A stretch of 47,772 nucleotides of DNA from a virus, in the IMG/VR virus record IMGVR_UViG_3300006128_000019, positions 1-47,772 of that record. One strand, written 5' to 3'. The first letter of the stretch is position 1. Each line of letters starts with the position of its first letter. The position numbers and the translations under genes are program-made. Shown one piece after another: positions 8,698 through 16,476 of the stretch. A model generated the notes under the pieces. The model worked only from the letters and a program-made list of their open reading frames with translations, made no database searches and was not told where the DNA came from.

Positions 8698-8803
8698 TTA
8701 ATTTTTTATAAAATTCATAATCTTGTTTTAAAATCCCTAATAAACTTCCATTACCACTTTCATATAACTTAATTATAAATTCTTTTGATACTATTACCCA
8801 CAT
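8678..8803 (-). CDS. Small hypothetical protein, 41 aa
   Basis: The ATG overlaps the stop of the upstream gene (8794-9114), and its 3' end overlaps the start of the zinc-ribbon gene by 20 bases. It reads MWVIVSKEFIIKLYESGNG and ends in a charged KLNERNKK. Both overlaps fit the coupled translation common here, and without it the strand would have a rare coding gap. Function unknown. Confidence 0.5.
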   Translation of the reverse strand: MWVIVSKEFIIKLYESGNGSLLGILKQDYEFYKKLNERNKK

Positions 8804-9114
8804 TTTAAATAATTTTGTTTTATTAAATAATCATATAAAGATTCTTTATTCCAATAAAAAGGTTCACCTGTCGTTCCATCCCAGCACATTGGATTCCCTT
8901 TAGTATATAATTCTTGTTGGGAACTATTTTCTTCATAACAAGAAATATGTTCCCATCCTTCTTTTGAAAATAAAGACTCACCTAATAATTTTATTACACT
9001 ATAAAATTGATCATTGTAATTTATTAAATCAACAAAATTTTTATATAAAATAGAAGTTCTATTACTAATTTCTTCTTGTAACTCCAAAAAATTTATAAAT
9101 TCTTCTTTTGTCAT
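8794..9114 (-). CDS. Hypothetical protein, 106 aa
   Basis: Family not recognised. The N-terminus is helical and acidic. The middle holds GNPMCWDGTTGEPFYWN, which resembles small phage proteins of unknown role. Its first base overlaps the last base of the thyX stop. Confidence 0.55.
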   Translation of the reverse strand: MTKEEFINFLELQEEISNRTSILYKNFVDLINYNDQFYSVIKLLGESLFSKEGWEHISCYEENSSQQELYTKGNPMCWDGTTGEPFYWNKESLYDYLIKQNYLKCG

Positions 9115-9749
9115 TATTCTGGATTTATATCATCAAAAATTACAGGAACAATTGACTTTAATTCTAATAATAAAGGATTCATTACTTCTCTAATTTGTGG
9201 GTGTGCAGCTTTAGAAGTTCTTAATTTAAAAATATGTCTCCACTCCCTGAAATTAGTAGTTACAACCAATTCAGTTTTTAATGAATTAGGTAATACACTT
9301 CTTGCTATTTGTGGTGATTCTCCAGCATCTATCATTGCTTTATAAGCATTTTCAGCATATTGCATTGCATCCATCCAAATACCTAAAGTAACATTTGGAT
9401 TTTTAAGATGTTGTTTAATATCTATAAAACTACATTCCCCACCTTTATTTTCTTTTGTGTAATTAATATATCTTGTTGATTCTTGCGAAAAAGCACATAA
9501 TCTATGTCTTACTTCTTCATGACTAACACCTCTATCATTTACAAAAACAACCGTCATAGAACTATGTTCAATTACTGATTCATGATGATAAGTATGTAAT
9601 AACTTATCTACAAATTTAATATGACTTTCATCTGTAATCATATCTTCAGATTTATAACAAGTTCTACCTGCTTTTTCAATCATTTTAGATTGATTAATTA
9701 ATTGCTCTTTTGGAGTAAGAATTATATACCCCGCCTTTACTACTTTCAT
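9114..9749 (-). CDS. thyX: FAD-dependent thymidylate synthase
   Basis: Makes dTMP from dUMP using methylene-tetrahydrofolate, FAD and NADPH. The signature RHRX7S is present as R81-H82-R83 to S91 (RHRLCAFSQES). The 211-residue length is typical, and RSVLPNSLKTELVVTTNFREW matches the conserved substrate-binding half. It overlaps its downstream neighbour by one base. With NrdJ it forms the dNTP supply set of the left arm. Confidence 0.95.
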   Translation of the reverse strand: MKVVKAGYIILTPKEQLINQSKMIEKAGRTCYKSEDMITDESHIKFVDKLLHTYHHESVIEHSSMTVVFVNDRGVSHEEVRHRLCAFSQESTRYINYTKENKGGECSFIDIKQHLKNPNVTLGIWMDAMQYAENAYKAMIDAGESPQIARSVLPNSLKTELVVTTNFREWRHIFKLRTSKAAHPQIREVMNPLLLELKSIVPVIFDDINPE

Positions 9750-9754
9750 AATTT

Positions 9755-10729
9755 TTATTTTTTAAATATTATTTTTTGAAATCTTTCTGTATTTTCTAAA
9801 CATTCTGTTGTTACAGCAATTTTTCCTTTTTCATTTAATTTTTGTAATACAACTAAGAGTGGTTTATCTCTTGCATCTCTGGCTAAGAAATTAGTTTCTT
9901 GTATATCAAATTCAATTATTTGGAATACACAATAATTTTCTAAATTTAAAAACAAATCGCCTTCTTTTAATGTACAATTTTTTTTCAAATATATAAAGTC
10001 AATTAAATCTTCTTTTGTGGCTTTTTTAGCATATTTTTTAAATATCCAGACTCCATCAGAAAATTTTGTATATTCAATAGTGCTGTCTTTAACTTTTTCA
10101 ATTTGACCAATAGGATGTTTTTCAACACCAAAACGATTTTTAAATTTCCAAGAAGCAGTTGAATAAACTAAATCACCAATTTTAAATTCTTCGTCTGTAT
10201 TTATAGGGTAACCAGAACCTTTCAAATTTTCTATTGTAAAATTTTCATATAAATCTTTTAAATTTAAAACCAATTCTTTACTATTAAATATTTTACTTAT
10301 AATAGTGATTTGAATATTTTTGTAATCAATATTTTCTTCATTGGAAATAACTCCATAATTTATTTCTTTTATTAAAAACGCTTCACTTGTATGTTTATGT
10401 TTTAAATAAAATTCAAAGTCGACAAATTTAATTTTTATTTCATTTAAGAAGTTCAAATAAACAAATTCTAATTTGTTTTCTAAATCTTTAATTCTTTGAT
10501 ATTCAACAATTGAATCCTCATCATTTTCTTCATCAAAATCTTCAAACTCACATAAAAATTTTATCGCATTATTTTCACCTATAATAGGATTAATTATAAG
10601 TTCTATATTTGTATTTTGAAATTGTTCTTGAAGACTTTCTGTTGTTTCTTGTATAAATTGTTCTGTTTTTTCTAAATCACTTCCAAAAGAAGATACATTC
10701 AAATCTACACATAGTAATTGTTTTTTCAT
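9755..10729 (-). CDS. Hypothetical protein, 324 aa
   Basis: Family not recognised. No cysteine motifs, P-loop or membrane segments are visible. The sequence looks like a multi-domain soluble protein, with a possible small beta-barrel around GDLVYSTASWKFKNRFG (residue about 185). It begins a transcription unit: a promoter-like motif lies immediately upstream and the uvsX terminator precedes that. It is followed 5 bases later by thyX. Confidence 0.6.
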   Translation of the reverse strand: MKKQLLCVDLNVSSFGSDLEKTEQFIQETTESLQEQFQNTNIELIINPIIGENNAIKFLCEFEDFDEENDEDSIVEYQRIKDLENKLEFVYLNFLNEIKIKFVDFEFYLKHKHTSEAFLIKEINYGVISNEENIDYKNIQITIISKIFNSKELVLNLKDLYENFTIENLKGSGYPINTDEEFKIGDLVYSTASWKFKNRFGVEKHPIGQIEKVKDSTIEYTKFSDGVWIFKKYAKKATKEDLIDFIYLKKNCTLKEGDLFLNLENYCVFQIIEFDIQETNFLARDARDKPLLVVLQKLNEKGKIAVTTECLENTERFQKIIFKK

Positions 10730-10732
10730 TAT

Positions 10733-10752
10733 TTTTATTTTATATAAATATA
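10733..10752 (-). promoter_or_regulatory. TATATTTATATAAAATAAAA motif upstream of the 9755-10729 gene
   Basis: One of the copies of the second promoter-like class, with one A more than consensus. It sits only 4 bases before the ATG. If it is a real -10 element the mRNA would be nearly leaderless. Confidence 0.4.
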
Positions 10753-10765
10753 AGTTTTTTAAATT

Positions 10766-10793
10766 AAAAAAGAGACTTTTTAGGTCTCTTTTT
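10766..10793 (-). terminator. Intrinsic terminator after uvsX
   Basis: AAAAAGAGAC and GGTCTCTTTTT flank a short T-rich loop, giving a GC-centred stem with A and T tails on both sides. It lies 20 bases after the uvsX stop and is symmetrical enough to work in both directions. Confidence 0.8.
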
Positions 10794-10813
10794 ATTAATT
10801 TTTTAAAATTCTT

Positions 10814-12100
10814 TTATTCTTCAGAATCAACCGATTCTTCTTCTACAACATTTTTAGTTTTTGCAATTGCATAATCGTCATCATTGCTTGCAGTAAAATC
10901 AATATCTTCTGTTTCCATTTTATAATCATCAAATTTAAATTTAATAGTCAATTTATCTATTAAACATTCTTTTAATTTATTATAAAATTCTTCATTTTTT
11001 TGTAAAATTTCTATCCAATCATTTTTATGAAATTTACCTAAATCGTTAGAAAAAGCTACAATTTCATGATTATTACCAATTGGTTTAATTATACCATATT
11101 TAACTAATTGTTCAAACCAACATTCTTCATCAAACAAACCTTGAGAAAAAATAATTCTAAATTGACTTCTTCTATCAGCAGGTGCAGTTTTATTTTTTAT
11201 CGTAAAAGCTGTGACCTCATAACCAATAGTTGTTTCATTTTCTTTATTTGCTTTAGGTTTTTCAGGTTTTTCAATTCCGCTTTTTTTACCACCTGCTTCT
11301 TTCCAAGCTAACATTTCTTTTTCATATTCTAAATCAAGTGTAGGGTCTTTTACAACAATTTTAGTTTTACCTTCTAAATGCACTCTAATAGAAGAATAAA
11401 AAGGAATTGCTTTCCCACCAGGAACAATCCAAGATTGCCCATAACCTGAAGTATTATCTCTAACTTGACTTACAAAATATAAACAAGCATTAGCTTTTGA
11501 TAAATAAGGGATAATTTTCTTCAACGCTTTTCCTAACTGTTTAGCTTTTCCCATAGCAACATTCATATTATATTCATATCCAGACTCCATCTCTGCATCA
11601 GTTTGTAAAGCTGTTGATGAATCTATAACAATAAATGTAGGTTTCTTTTTTAAAGCTGGAACTGATGCAATAGTTATTAAATTTTGTTGTAAAGCCTCAA
11701 ATAATTTTTCAATTTCTGGAGTATCAACATAGACTAATTTCGTTAAATCTATACCTAACATTTCCATAAATTTTTTGTTACCACTTTTTTCTATATCAGC
11801 GAAAATTGATATACCGCCAGCTTTTTGACAATTAGCTAAACCTACATATCCTAAGGTAGATTTTCCTATACTTTCTTTACCGAAAACTTCTACAATTCTA
11901 CCACAAGGCCAACCTCCATCTGGTTTATTACTTAATGCCATATTTAACATTAATGAACCAGTATCAATCCAATATCTTATTTCGGATTCCATGTGAGTAC
12001 CTAAAGTTGATGAATTAGGGGAAATTTTATTATGTTGCCCAATTAATTGTGCAAATATATCATCTAAAAGATTGCTTTTAGCTTCTTCTTTTTTTGCCAT
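10814..12100 (-). CDS. uvsX: RecA/UvsX-like recombinase
   Basis: Strand-exchange protein for recombination-dependent replication. The Walker A motif GKESIGKS lies at 74-81, the Walker B-like TFIVIDSSTAL near 155, and a RecA-type L1/L2 region (SQVRDNTSGYGQSW...PGGKAIPFYSS) near 215-240. At 428 residues it is longer than RecA because of a Lys/Glu-rich insertion around 275-295 and an acidic tail, typical of UvsX-type proteins that interact with SSB. It is flanked by terminators on both sides, so it is probably monocistronic. Confidence 0.93.
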   Translation of the reverse strand: MAKKEEAKSNLLDDIFAQLIGQHNKISPNSSTLGTHMESEIRYWIDTGSLMLNMALSNKPDGGWPCGRIVEVFGKESIGKSTLGYVGLANCQKAGGISIFADIEKSGNKKFMEMLGIDLTKLVYVDTPEIEKLFEALQQNLITIASVPALKKKPTFIVIDSSTALQTDAEMESGYEYNMNVAMGKAKQLGKALKKIIPYLSKANACLYFVSQVRDNTSGYGQSWIVPGGKAIPFYSSIRVHLEGKTKIVVKDPTLDLEYEKEMLAWKEAGGKKSGIEKPEKPKANKENETTIGYEVTAFTIKNKTAPADRRSQFRIIFSQGLFDEECWFEQLVKYGIIKPIGNNHEIVAFSNDLGKFHKNDWIEILQKNEEFYNKLKECLIDKLTIKFKFDDYKMETEDIDFTASNDDDYAIAKTKNVVEEESVDSEE

Positions 12101-12130
12101 TCATAATATTTTTAAATTATTTAATAAAAT

Positions 12131-12158
12131 AAAAAGGAGGAAATAAATCCTCCTTTTT
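12131..12158 (-). terminator. Intrinsic terminator after the SSB gene
   Basis: AAAAAGGAGG pairs with CCTCCTTTTT around an AT-rich loop. It follows the gp32-like gene by a few bases and separates it from uvsX. Confidence 0.85.
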
Positions 12159-12164
12159 TAAAGT

Positions 12165-12968
12165 TTATCTACGAAGTGAATTTAATTTACTTTCTGTTTT
12201 AGTAGTTTCTGGCTTTTTTTCTTCTTCAATTTCTTTTTCATCATCGGTATCAACATCAGCTAAAACCCTAGCTAAATAACCATCAACTAATTTTTTTGTT
12301 TCTTCCGTTGATTTAGAATAATTAAATTCAGAAATCGATTTTAATTCATTCCTCCAATTTTCTAATTGTGATTCAGAAAATCCTTTATAATTCTTTTTAT
12401 CTAGCTTATATTGTGTAGCTGGTGCTTGTGTTGAATCATAATTTATTATTACTTTTTGTGGTGCTTTGTCATCATAAAAATAAAGTTCACCTTCTTCTAA
12501 GTCTGTATTTCTTATCCATTCATTTAATTGGTTCATTATGCTTATTGATACTCTCAACCATTTTAAACCTTCAGCAATTGTTGCTTCTGAAGCAACATTA
12601 ATAACAGGTGCATAATATTCTAATTTTTGAGCAATTGGTTGCCATATACTTTTATTCTTCGTATAATCTTCGTCTTGCAAATCTTTTATAATATTACAAA
12701 CGATGCAATTTTCATTTTTATTTTCTTGGTCACATGGAATTGAATAATAAGATACTTCTTGTAAGCCTGCGTGAATTCCCCATAATACAAATGGGTCTTC
12801 CGCATCTTTTGGATTTACAAAAACAATTTCATTTTTCCCTTTTTGTAATTTTAAAAACTTTCTTTTCTTTTCTTCTGCTAATTCTTTAAAATCAATTCTA
12901 CCTTTTGGTTTGTTTTTCCCTAATGTCGCGTTTAATTTTTCTAATACTGAACTGTACTCTTTTGCCAT
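12165..12968 (-). CDS. Single-stranded DNA-binding protein (T4 gp32-like)
   Basis: Coats ssDNA at forks and recombination intermediates. The zinc site fits T4 gp32 almost residue for residue: His66, Cys79, Cys88 and Cys91 here against His64, Cys77, Cys87 and Cys90 in T4. The N-terminus is basic (the co-operativity region in T4), and the C-terminus is an acidic, Glu/Asp-rich tail ending in SKLNSLRR. The length of 267 is slightly below T4's 301. It has its own upstream promoter-like motif and its own terminator, consistent with high, separately controlled expression. Confidence 0.88.
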   Translation of the reverse strand: MAKEYSSVLEKLNATLGKNKPKGRIDFKELAEEKKRKFLKLQKGKNEIVFVNPKDAEDPFVLWGIHAGLQEVSYYSIPCDQENKNENCIVCNIIKDLQDEDYTKNKSIWQPIAQKLEYYAPVINVASEATIAEGLKWLRVSISIMNQLNEWIRNTDLEEGELYFYDDKAPQKVIINYDSTQAPATQYKLDKKNYKGFSESQLENWRNELKSISEFNYSKSTEETKKLVDGYLARVLADVDTDDEKEIEEEKKPETTKTESKLNSLRR

Positions 12969-13011
12969 TTTTTAAATTTTTAATGTTAATAATTATGAAA
13001 CTTTTTTAAAT

Positions 13012-13030
13012 TTTTATTTATATAAATATA
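13012..13030 (-). promoter_or_regulatory. TATATTTATATAAATAAAA motif upstream of the SSB gene
   Basis: Perfect 19-base copy on the minus strand, about 45 bases before the SSB ATG. It contains TATAAATA, the T4 late-promoter core. Confidence 0.55.
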
Positions 13031-13084
13031 TTGCTTTTTAATGCAAACTTTTTATTTTTTAATTACTTATTTTTTATCTATTTT

Positions 13085-13588
13085 TTATTCTTTTTCAATT
13101 AATTCTTCAATATATTTTCTTGCTTGATGATAAGGATATTTTATTAAAAATTGTTTTGGAGTTAATTTGTGCATTGGTAAATACGACTTCCATTTTTTTG
13201 CTTGTTCAGATATTTCTTTTATTTCTTTTACTTGAATTACTTCTGGCAAATCATCCATTTCCTTTTGTGTAAAAATATGTGGTGATTCTTGGATTAATTC
13301 TTTTTCATTGCACATTGGCATTGGAACATTTTCTGCTGCAATTACTTTTTCTAAAATATCTTTATCAATCATTTCAGAAATTGCTTCACCTGCTTCTTTC
13401 AATTGTTCAGGTGTTATAAAATCTAAAATATCAACTTCTGTTGTTAAAATATCAGCAAGTACATTTTCTGCATCAATAGTTTTAGGTTCAAATATTTCAT
13501 CATTTAAAATTTCAGATAATTCAACTTCAGGATTTGTATTTTCTACAATATCTTTTTTCTTTCTACCTCTTTTCTTTTCTTCCGCCAT
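13085..13588 (-). CDS. Hypothetical acidic protein with AT-hook-like start, 167 aa
   Basis: Residues 5-13 (KKRGRKKKD) resemble an AT-hook. The rest is strongly acidic up to about residue 130, then a basic helical C-terminus follows (LTPKQFLIKYPYHQARKYI). Family not recognised. Its ATG overlaps the stop of the preceding membrane-anchored gene by one base. Confidence 0.55.
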   Translation of the reverse strand: MAEEKKRGRKKKDIVENTNPEVELSEILNDEIFEPKTIDAENVLADILTTEVDILDFITPEQLKEAGEAISEMIDKDILEKVIAAENVPMPMCNEKELIQESPHIFTQKEMDDLPEVIQVKEIKEISEQAKKWKSYLPMHKLTPKQFLIKYPYHQARKYIEELIEKE

Positions 13589-13857
13589 TATATTAATTCT
13601 TTTGGATTTTCTTTTATTAATGAAGACCCGTTATAAATTATGTTTCTACGATTAGGCATGGCAAATTTCTTTAGCCTCCCATCATTTTCTAAAAAACCTT
13701 CTGCAACTATTTCTTTTAAACTTTGTTTTAAATTTTCTATAAGAATAATTTGTTCATTTATTTTTTTCTCAATTAAACTTATATATATATTAAATCTATA
13801 TAAAACAAATAAAAAGAAAAATAAAACGATTAAAAAAAATATTAAAATATATATCAT
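13588..13857 (-). CDS. Small membrane-anchored protein, 89 aa
   Basis: One strong N-terminal transmembrane segment (residues 2-21, almost all I, L, F and V). A coiled-coil-like stretch (IEKKINEQIILIENLKQSL) and a basic tail follow. The topology looks like an Rz/i-spanin or a membrane-tethered scaffold, but no lipobox or partner gene supports a lysis role. Both ends overlap neighbours by one base. Confidence 0.5.
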   Translation of the reverse strand: MIYILIFFLIVLFFFLFVLYRFNIYISLIEKKINEQIILIENLKQSLKEIVAEGFLENDGRLKKFAMPNRRNIIYNGSSLIKENPKELI

Positions 13858-14087
13858 TATTCTTCAATTATTTCATTAATTGGATTATAAATATTAGTAA
13901 ATTCTTCAATTCTATTTGAATCACTACCCATTACAATAACATTAATAAATTTTCTAATATCTTTATCAAATTGTGATAAAAATTGTTTTTTAACTTTTTT
14001 TATAATTTGATTTTCAACTATAAGAGTACCAAACTCATTTTCTTTATTTCTTGTATCTACATAGATTATAATTATTTTCTTTTCCAT
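13857..14087 (-). CDS. Hypothetical protein, 76 aa
   Basis: Family not recognised. A beta-rich start (KKIIIIYVDTRN) leads to a mixed charged body ending in EIIEE. One-base overlaps with both neighbours mark it as part of a tight operon. Confidence 0.5.
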   Translation of the reverse strand: MEKKIIIIYVDTRNKENEFGTLIVENQIIKKVKKQFLSQFDKDIRKFINVIVMGSDSNRIEEFTNIYNPINEIIEE

Positions 14088-14284
14088 TACCCAAATAATA
14101 TTTTTTTATCGTTAAAATTTTTACCGACTTTAGCTGCATAATTCTGTTCCATCAACATTTCATTATCAAATTCTTCAAATAAAGTTATTTCTGGATTCTG
14201 TTTATATTTTATATATAAATTTTCATCTAGAACAGCTTTTTTTATTTTACCAGATTGTTGATAAATAATATATTTCTTTTTCAT
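14087..14284 (-). CDS. Hypothetical protein, 65 aa
   Basis: Family not recognised. No cysteines or membrane segments. It overlaps the next gene by one base and directly abuts the previous one, in the same small-gene operon. Confidence 0.5.
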   Translation of the reverse strand: MKKKYIIYQQSGKIKKAVLDENLYIKYKQNPEITLFEEFDNEMLMEQNYAAKVGKNFNDKKILFG

Positions 14285-14473
14285 TTAATCTAAATTTATT
14301 TTTTGTTCTTTTAAGTTAATTTCAGAAAACAAATCATCGATTTCTTCATTAAAATTATTATGAATTTTATTTTTTAATTCGATAGTTTGATTTATTCTAT
14401 CATCAATTACTTTTACTTTATTAATTGATTTAATTTCATTCCTAATTTCATTTACAAATTCTTCTCTTAACAT
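14285..14473 (-). CDS. Hypothetical protein, 62 aa
   Basis: Predominantly helical and charged, with heptad-like spacing (INQTIELKNKIHNNFNEEI) suggesting a short coiled coil. It starts on the last base of the preceding gene's stop. Function unknown. Confidence 0.45.
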   Translation of the reverse strand: MLREEFVNEIRNEIKSINKVKVIDDRINQTIELKNKIHNNFNEEIDDLFSEINLKEQKINLD

Positions 14474-14778
14474 TAATTTTCTATTTCAAATTTATAGATT
14501 ATTGTATCTTTAAAATTTATTTTTTCCGTTTTATATTTAAATTCTGGATTCCCTGTTTTACTAAAAGCATAAACTCTATACATTGTAGGAGTAATTTCTT
14601 TCCCTGTTAATTCAGAAAATAAAAATGTAGTTAAACCGCTACCAAAATTTATAATATAATCAACTAGCTCAATTTTATTTTCATTTTTTAATTTATTAAA
14701 AATTTCCTCTCTATGTTTCTCATCAAAATTATTTGTATCCAATTGAAAAACAAAACATTTTTTCTTTTTCTTAAACAT
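14473..14778 (-). CDS. Hypothetical protein, 101 aa
   Basis: A lysine-run start (MFKKKKKC) is followed by an alpha/beta body with FGSGLTTFLF near residue 45. Family not recognised. It is the first gene after the RNA locus and its terminator, so it should start a transcription unit, though I see no convincing promoter in the 43-base gap. Confidence 0.5.
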   Translation of the reverse strand: MFKKKKKCFVFQLDTNNFDEKHREEIFNKLKNENKIELVDYIINFGSGLTTFLFSELTGKEITPTMYRVYAFSKTGNPEFKYKTEKINFKDTIIYKFEIEN

Positions 14779-14821
14779 TTATAAAGTAGATAATTTTTAA
14801 TTTAATTTTACAATAAAAATT

Positions 14822-14849
14822 AATTCCCCAATATTTACAAAGGGGAATT
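14822..14849 (-). terminator. Intrinsic terminator of the minus-strand RNA locus
   Basis: AATTCCCC pairs with GGGGAATT across a 12-base loop. On the minus strand it is followed by an AT-rich, T-containing tail. It lies directly after the tRNA-like genes. Confidence 0.7.
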
Positions 14850-14882
14850 ATTGAGAACAACGTCTGCGGGCTCATAACCGTA

Positions 14883-14985
14883 GCGGGTGTTGGACTCGAA
14901 CCAACAATACTCAGGGTAATTATTTATTGTTAAAACTTATTTATCTAACTTAGAACCCTGTTAGCCTACCCAGGCTTGTACCCGC
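14883..14985 (-). tRNA. tRNA-like cloverleaf with expanded centre (identity uncertain)
   Basis: The outer stem GCGGGT/ACCCGC encloses a D-like arm AGCC-tgggta-GGCT and a textbook T-arm GTTGG-TTCGAGT-CCAAC. The middle is abnormal. CAGGG...CCCTG would close an anticodon stem but with a 39-base AT-rich loop instead of 7. Alternatively CTAAC/GTTAG forms a 10-base-loop arm and ACAATA/TATTGT a long variable arm. If the canonical 5' half of the loop is read, the anticodon would be CTA, but this is not safe. A second possible 3' acceptor strand (GCCCGCA) lies 14 bases further on. No CCA is encoded. Confidence 0.5.
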
Positions 14986-14987
14986 AG

Positions 14988-15035
14988 AATATGTGTCTGA
15001 GTCAAACAGAATCTAGGTCTTTTACCTAACATATT
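14988..15035 (-). ncRNA. 48-nt structured mini-element, copy A
   Basis: The minus-strand sequence folds as AATATGT/ACATATT (7 bp) enclosing TAGGT-aaaag-ACCTA and a TCTG-tttgact-CAGA arm. The last loop fits the tRNA T-loop pattern TTYRANY. It has the size and order of a tRNA stripped to acceptor, one arm and T-arm. It lies directly 5' of the 14883-14985 cloverleaf. Copy B has the same fold with different paired bases. Confidence 0.55.
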
Positions 15036-15041
15036 ATAGAA

Positions 15042-15122
15042 GCGGGAGTCGGAAACGCTCCGAACGTGCCTTTCGGCCATCGGGTAATGAACCCGTGGAC
15101 TTTGACTTCTAGTCTATCCCGC
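15042..15122 (-). tRNA. tRNA-like cloverleaf, possible anticodon CAT, atypical T-loop
   Basis: The outer stem GCGGGA/TCCCGC encloses GACT...AGTC (D-like), CGGG-TTCATTA-CCCG (anticodon-like, CAT at the middle), GCC-GAAA-GGC (a long variable-type arm with a GNRA loop), and TCGGA-gcgtt-TCCGA in the T-arm place. The last loop lacks TTCRANY, and the extended CCA/TGG pairing below the anticodon stem is unusual. It could be a divergent tRNA-Met or a tRNA-like structure. No CCA is encoded. It alternates with the mini-elements. Confidence 0.45.
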
Positions 15123-15124
15123 AG

Positions 15125-15171
15125 AAGTTACATCTGAGTTAAACAGATTCTAAGTCTTTGCTTAATAACTT
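15125..15171 (-). ncRNA. 47-nt structured mini-element, copy B
   Basis: AAGTTAT/GTAACTT (7 bp, one GU) encloses TAAG-caaaga-CTTA and ATCTG-tttaact-CAGAT. The fold is the same as copy A, with compensatory changes in the outer stem and first arm and conserved CTGTTTRACTCAG. It lies directly 5' of the 15042-15122 cloverleaf, so the locus is a tandem duplication of a two-part module. Confidence 0.55.
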
Positions 15172-15178
15172 ACTTTGT

Positions 15179-15197
15179 TTTTATTTATATAAATATA
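15179..15197 (-). promoter_or_regulatory. TATATTTATATAAATAAAA motif upstream of the minus-strand RNA locus
   Basis: Perfect copy of the 19-base motif, 7 bases before mini-element B, well placed to start the RNA transcript that ends at 14822. Confidence 0.55.
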
Positions 15198-15227
15198 AAG
15201 AACTTTTTTTAAATAAACAAATAAAAT

Positions 15228-16472
15228 TTATTTTTCTTCATTATTTTCTTCATCTTTTGGTTCTTTTAAACCATTATCTTCTTGTGAACCAAAAGCAACA
15301 GGTAAACCATTTTCATCTTCTGGCATTGGAGTTTCACCTTGTGGTAATTCCTCAGAAGTTTCTCCACTTGTTCCTTCAGTATTACTACCACCAGTTTCTT
15401 CATTTGGCATATTAAAAGTATCACTAAACCCTCCACCTCCACCACCACCACTAAATCCACCTCCACCTCCTGAATTTCCAATATTATTTGATTTTTTGTT
15501 TTTATTTTTTTTATTATCTTCCCCGCCTAAATTTTCATTATTGCCATTTTCCCAAGAAAATTCTGAATTACTAATTTTTGCGTTAGGTTCTTTAAAAATA
15601 GATTTTTTATCTACTACATAATCTCCTAAATTATTATTTTGAACATTTTCAATTTCAATATCATACCTTCTTCCTTCTTGTGCACCGTTATCATTAAAGA
15701 ATTCAGGCGTAATTTCATTTTTAATATCATTAACATGACAAATATAAGATTTACATCTTTCTATTGTTCTTTTTAAATCTTTAACAAAAGTGTTATTAAA
15801 ACTATCAATTAATCTTTCTTTTGAAATATCATGTGTACACAATTTAAATAAATATTCCATAACTCCTCTATTAAGATAATTATCTTCATAAAAAATTCCA
15901 CTATCAACTAAGTCTTTAATTAAAGTCATGTTTATTGTAGTGACATTTCCATTAGAAATGAAAGAAATCTTTTTAATAATTTTCATTCTATTTTCTTTCA
16001 TTTCTCCAATTAATTCTTTAAAATCTTCTTTTGAGACTACAATTTTTTCGTTTAATTCTTTTGAATTATGAAAAATATATCTTACGAAAGAAAATAAAAT
16101 ATCTTTCGGCAAATTAAAAAATCTTTCTTTAAAATTTTCTTCATCCAAATATCCTTCTAAAGATGAAAAATAAGGTCTTATTTTTTCTCTTATATCTTTT
16201 TCGAGATTATCAACATCTATTAAAGAAGTTTTTGTAAAATATTTAAAACACAATATTTTTTTCTTTTCTTCTAATAAAGATTTTTCCCATTCCTCAGGTA
16301 ATTTACTAAAAGATAATTCTAGAATTTCTAATATTGTTTGCCAAAGGTCTTCAGGTAATATTTTTTTATTATCAAGTAAATCTTTTTCATTAGAAATTTT
16401 ATCAATAATATCTAAACCACCATTATTAAATAATTCTTTTAATATTTTCTTTCTTTCTATTTTATCGTTCAT
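15228..16472 (-). CDS. Hypothetical protein with glycine-rich linker and acidic tail, 414 aa
   Basis: Residues 1-300 are helical and ordinary. From about 330 there is a low-complexity tract of five and then seven glycines separated by FS, then an acidic, Pro/Ser/Glu-rich tail ending in EENNEEK. Such tails occur in virion-associated and SSB-like proteins. I do not recognise the family. It is the last gene of a four-gene operon (18506 to 15228) that lies between the MR-complex gene and the RNA locus. Confidence 0.6.
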   Translation of the reverse strand: MNDKIERKKILKELFNNGGLDIIDKISNEKDLLDNKKILPEDLWQTILEILELSFSKLPEEWEKSLLEEKKKILCFKYFTKTSLIDVDNLEKDIREKIRPYFSSLEGYLDEENFKERFFNLPKDILFSFVRYIFHNSKELNEKIVVSKEDFKELIGEMKENRMKIIKKISFISNGNVTTINMTLIKDLVDSGIFYEDNYLNRGVMEYLFKLCTHDISKERLIDSFNNTFVKDLKRTIERCKSYICHVNDIKNEITPEFFNDNGAQEGRRYDIEIENVQNNNLGDYVVDKKSIFKEPNAKISNSEFSWENGNNENLGGEDNKKNKNKKSNNIGNSGGGGGFSGGGGGGGFSDTFNMPNEETGGSNTEGTSGETSEELPQGETPMPEDENGLPVAFGSQEDNGLKEPKDEENNEEK

Positions 16473-16476
16473 TTGT

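Noticed and set aside
13588-13857. i-spanin or holin assignment for the membrane-anchored small protein
   Set aside because: One N-terminal membrane helix and a coiled coil are not enough, and there is no endolysin or o-spanin partner nearby.
14786-14810. GTAGATAAT-N8-TAATTTTA on the plus strand, resembling the class I promoter
   Set aside because: The -7 box lacks the final G, and transcription would run antisense into the minus-strand RNA locus with no + strand gene downstream.
14883-14985. Idea that the CTA-like anticodon tRNA suppresses the stop in the ACP gene
   Set aside because: The stop is TAA, which a CTA anticodon would not read by standard pairing, and the anticodon itself is uncertain.
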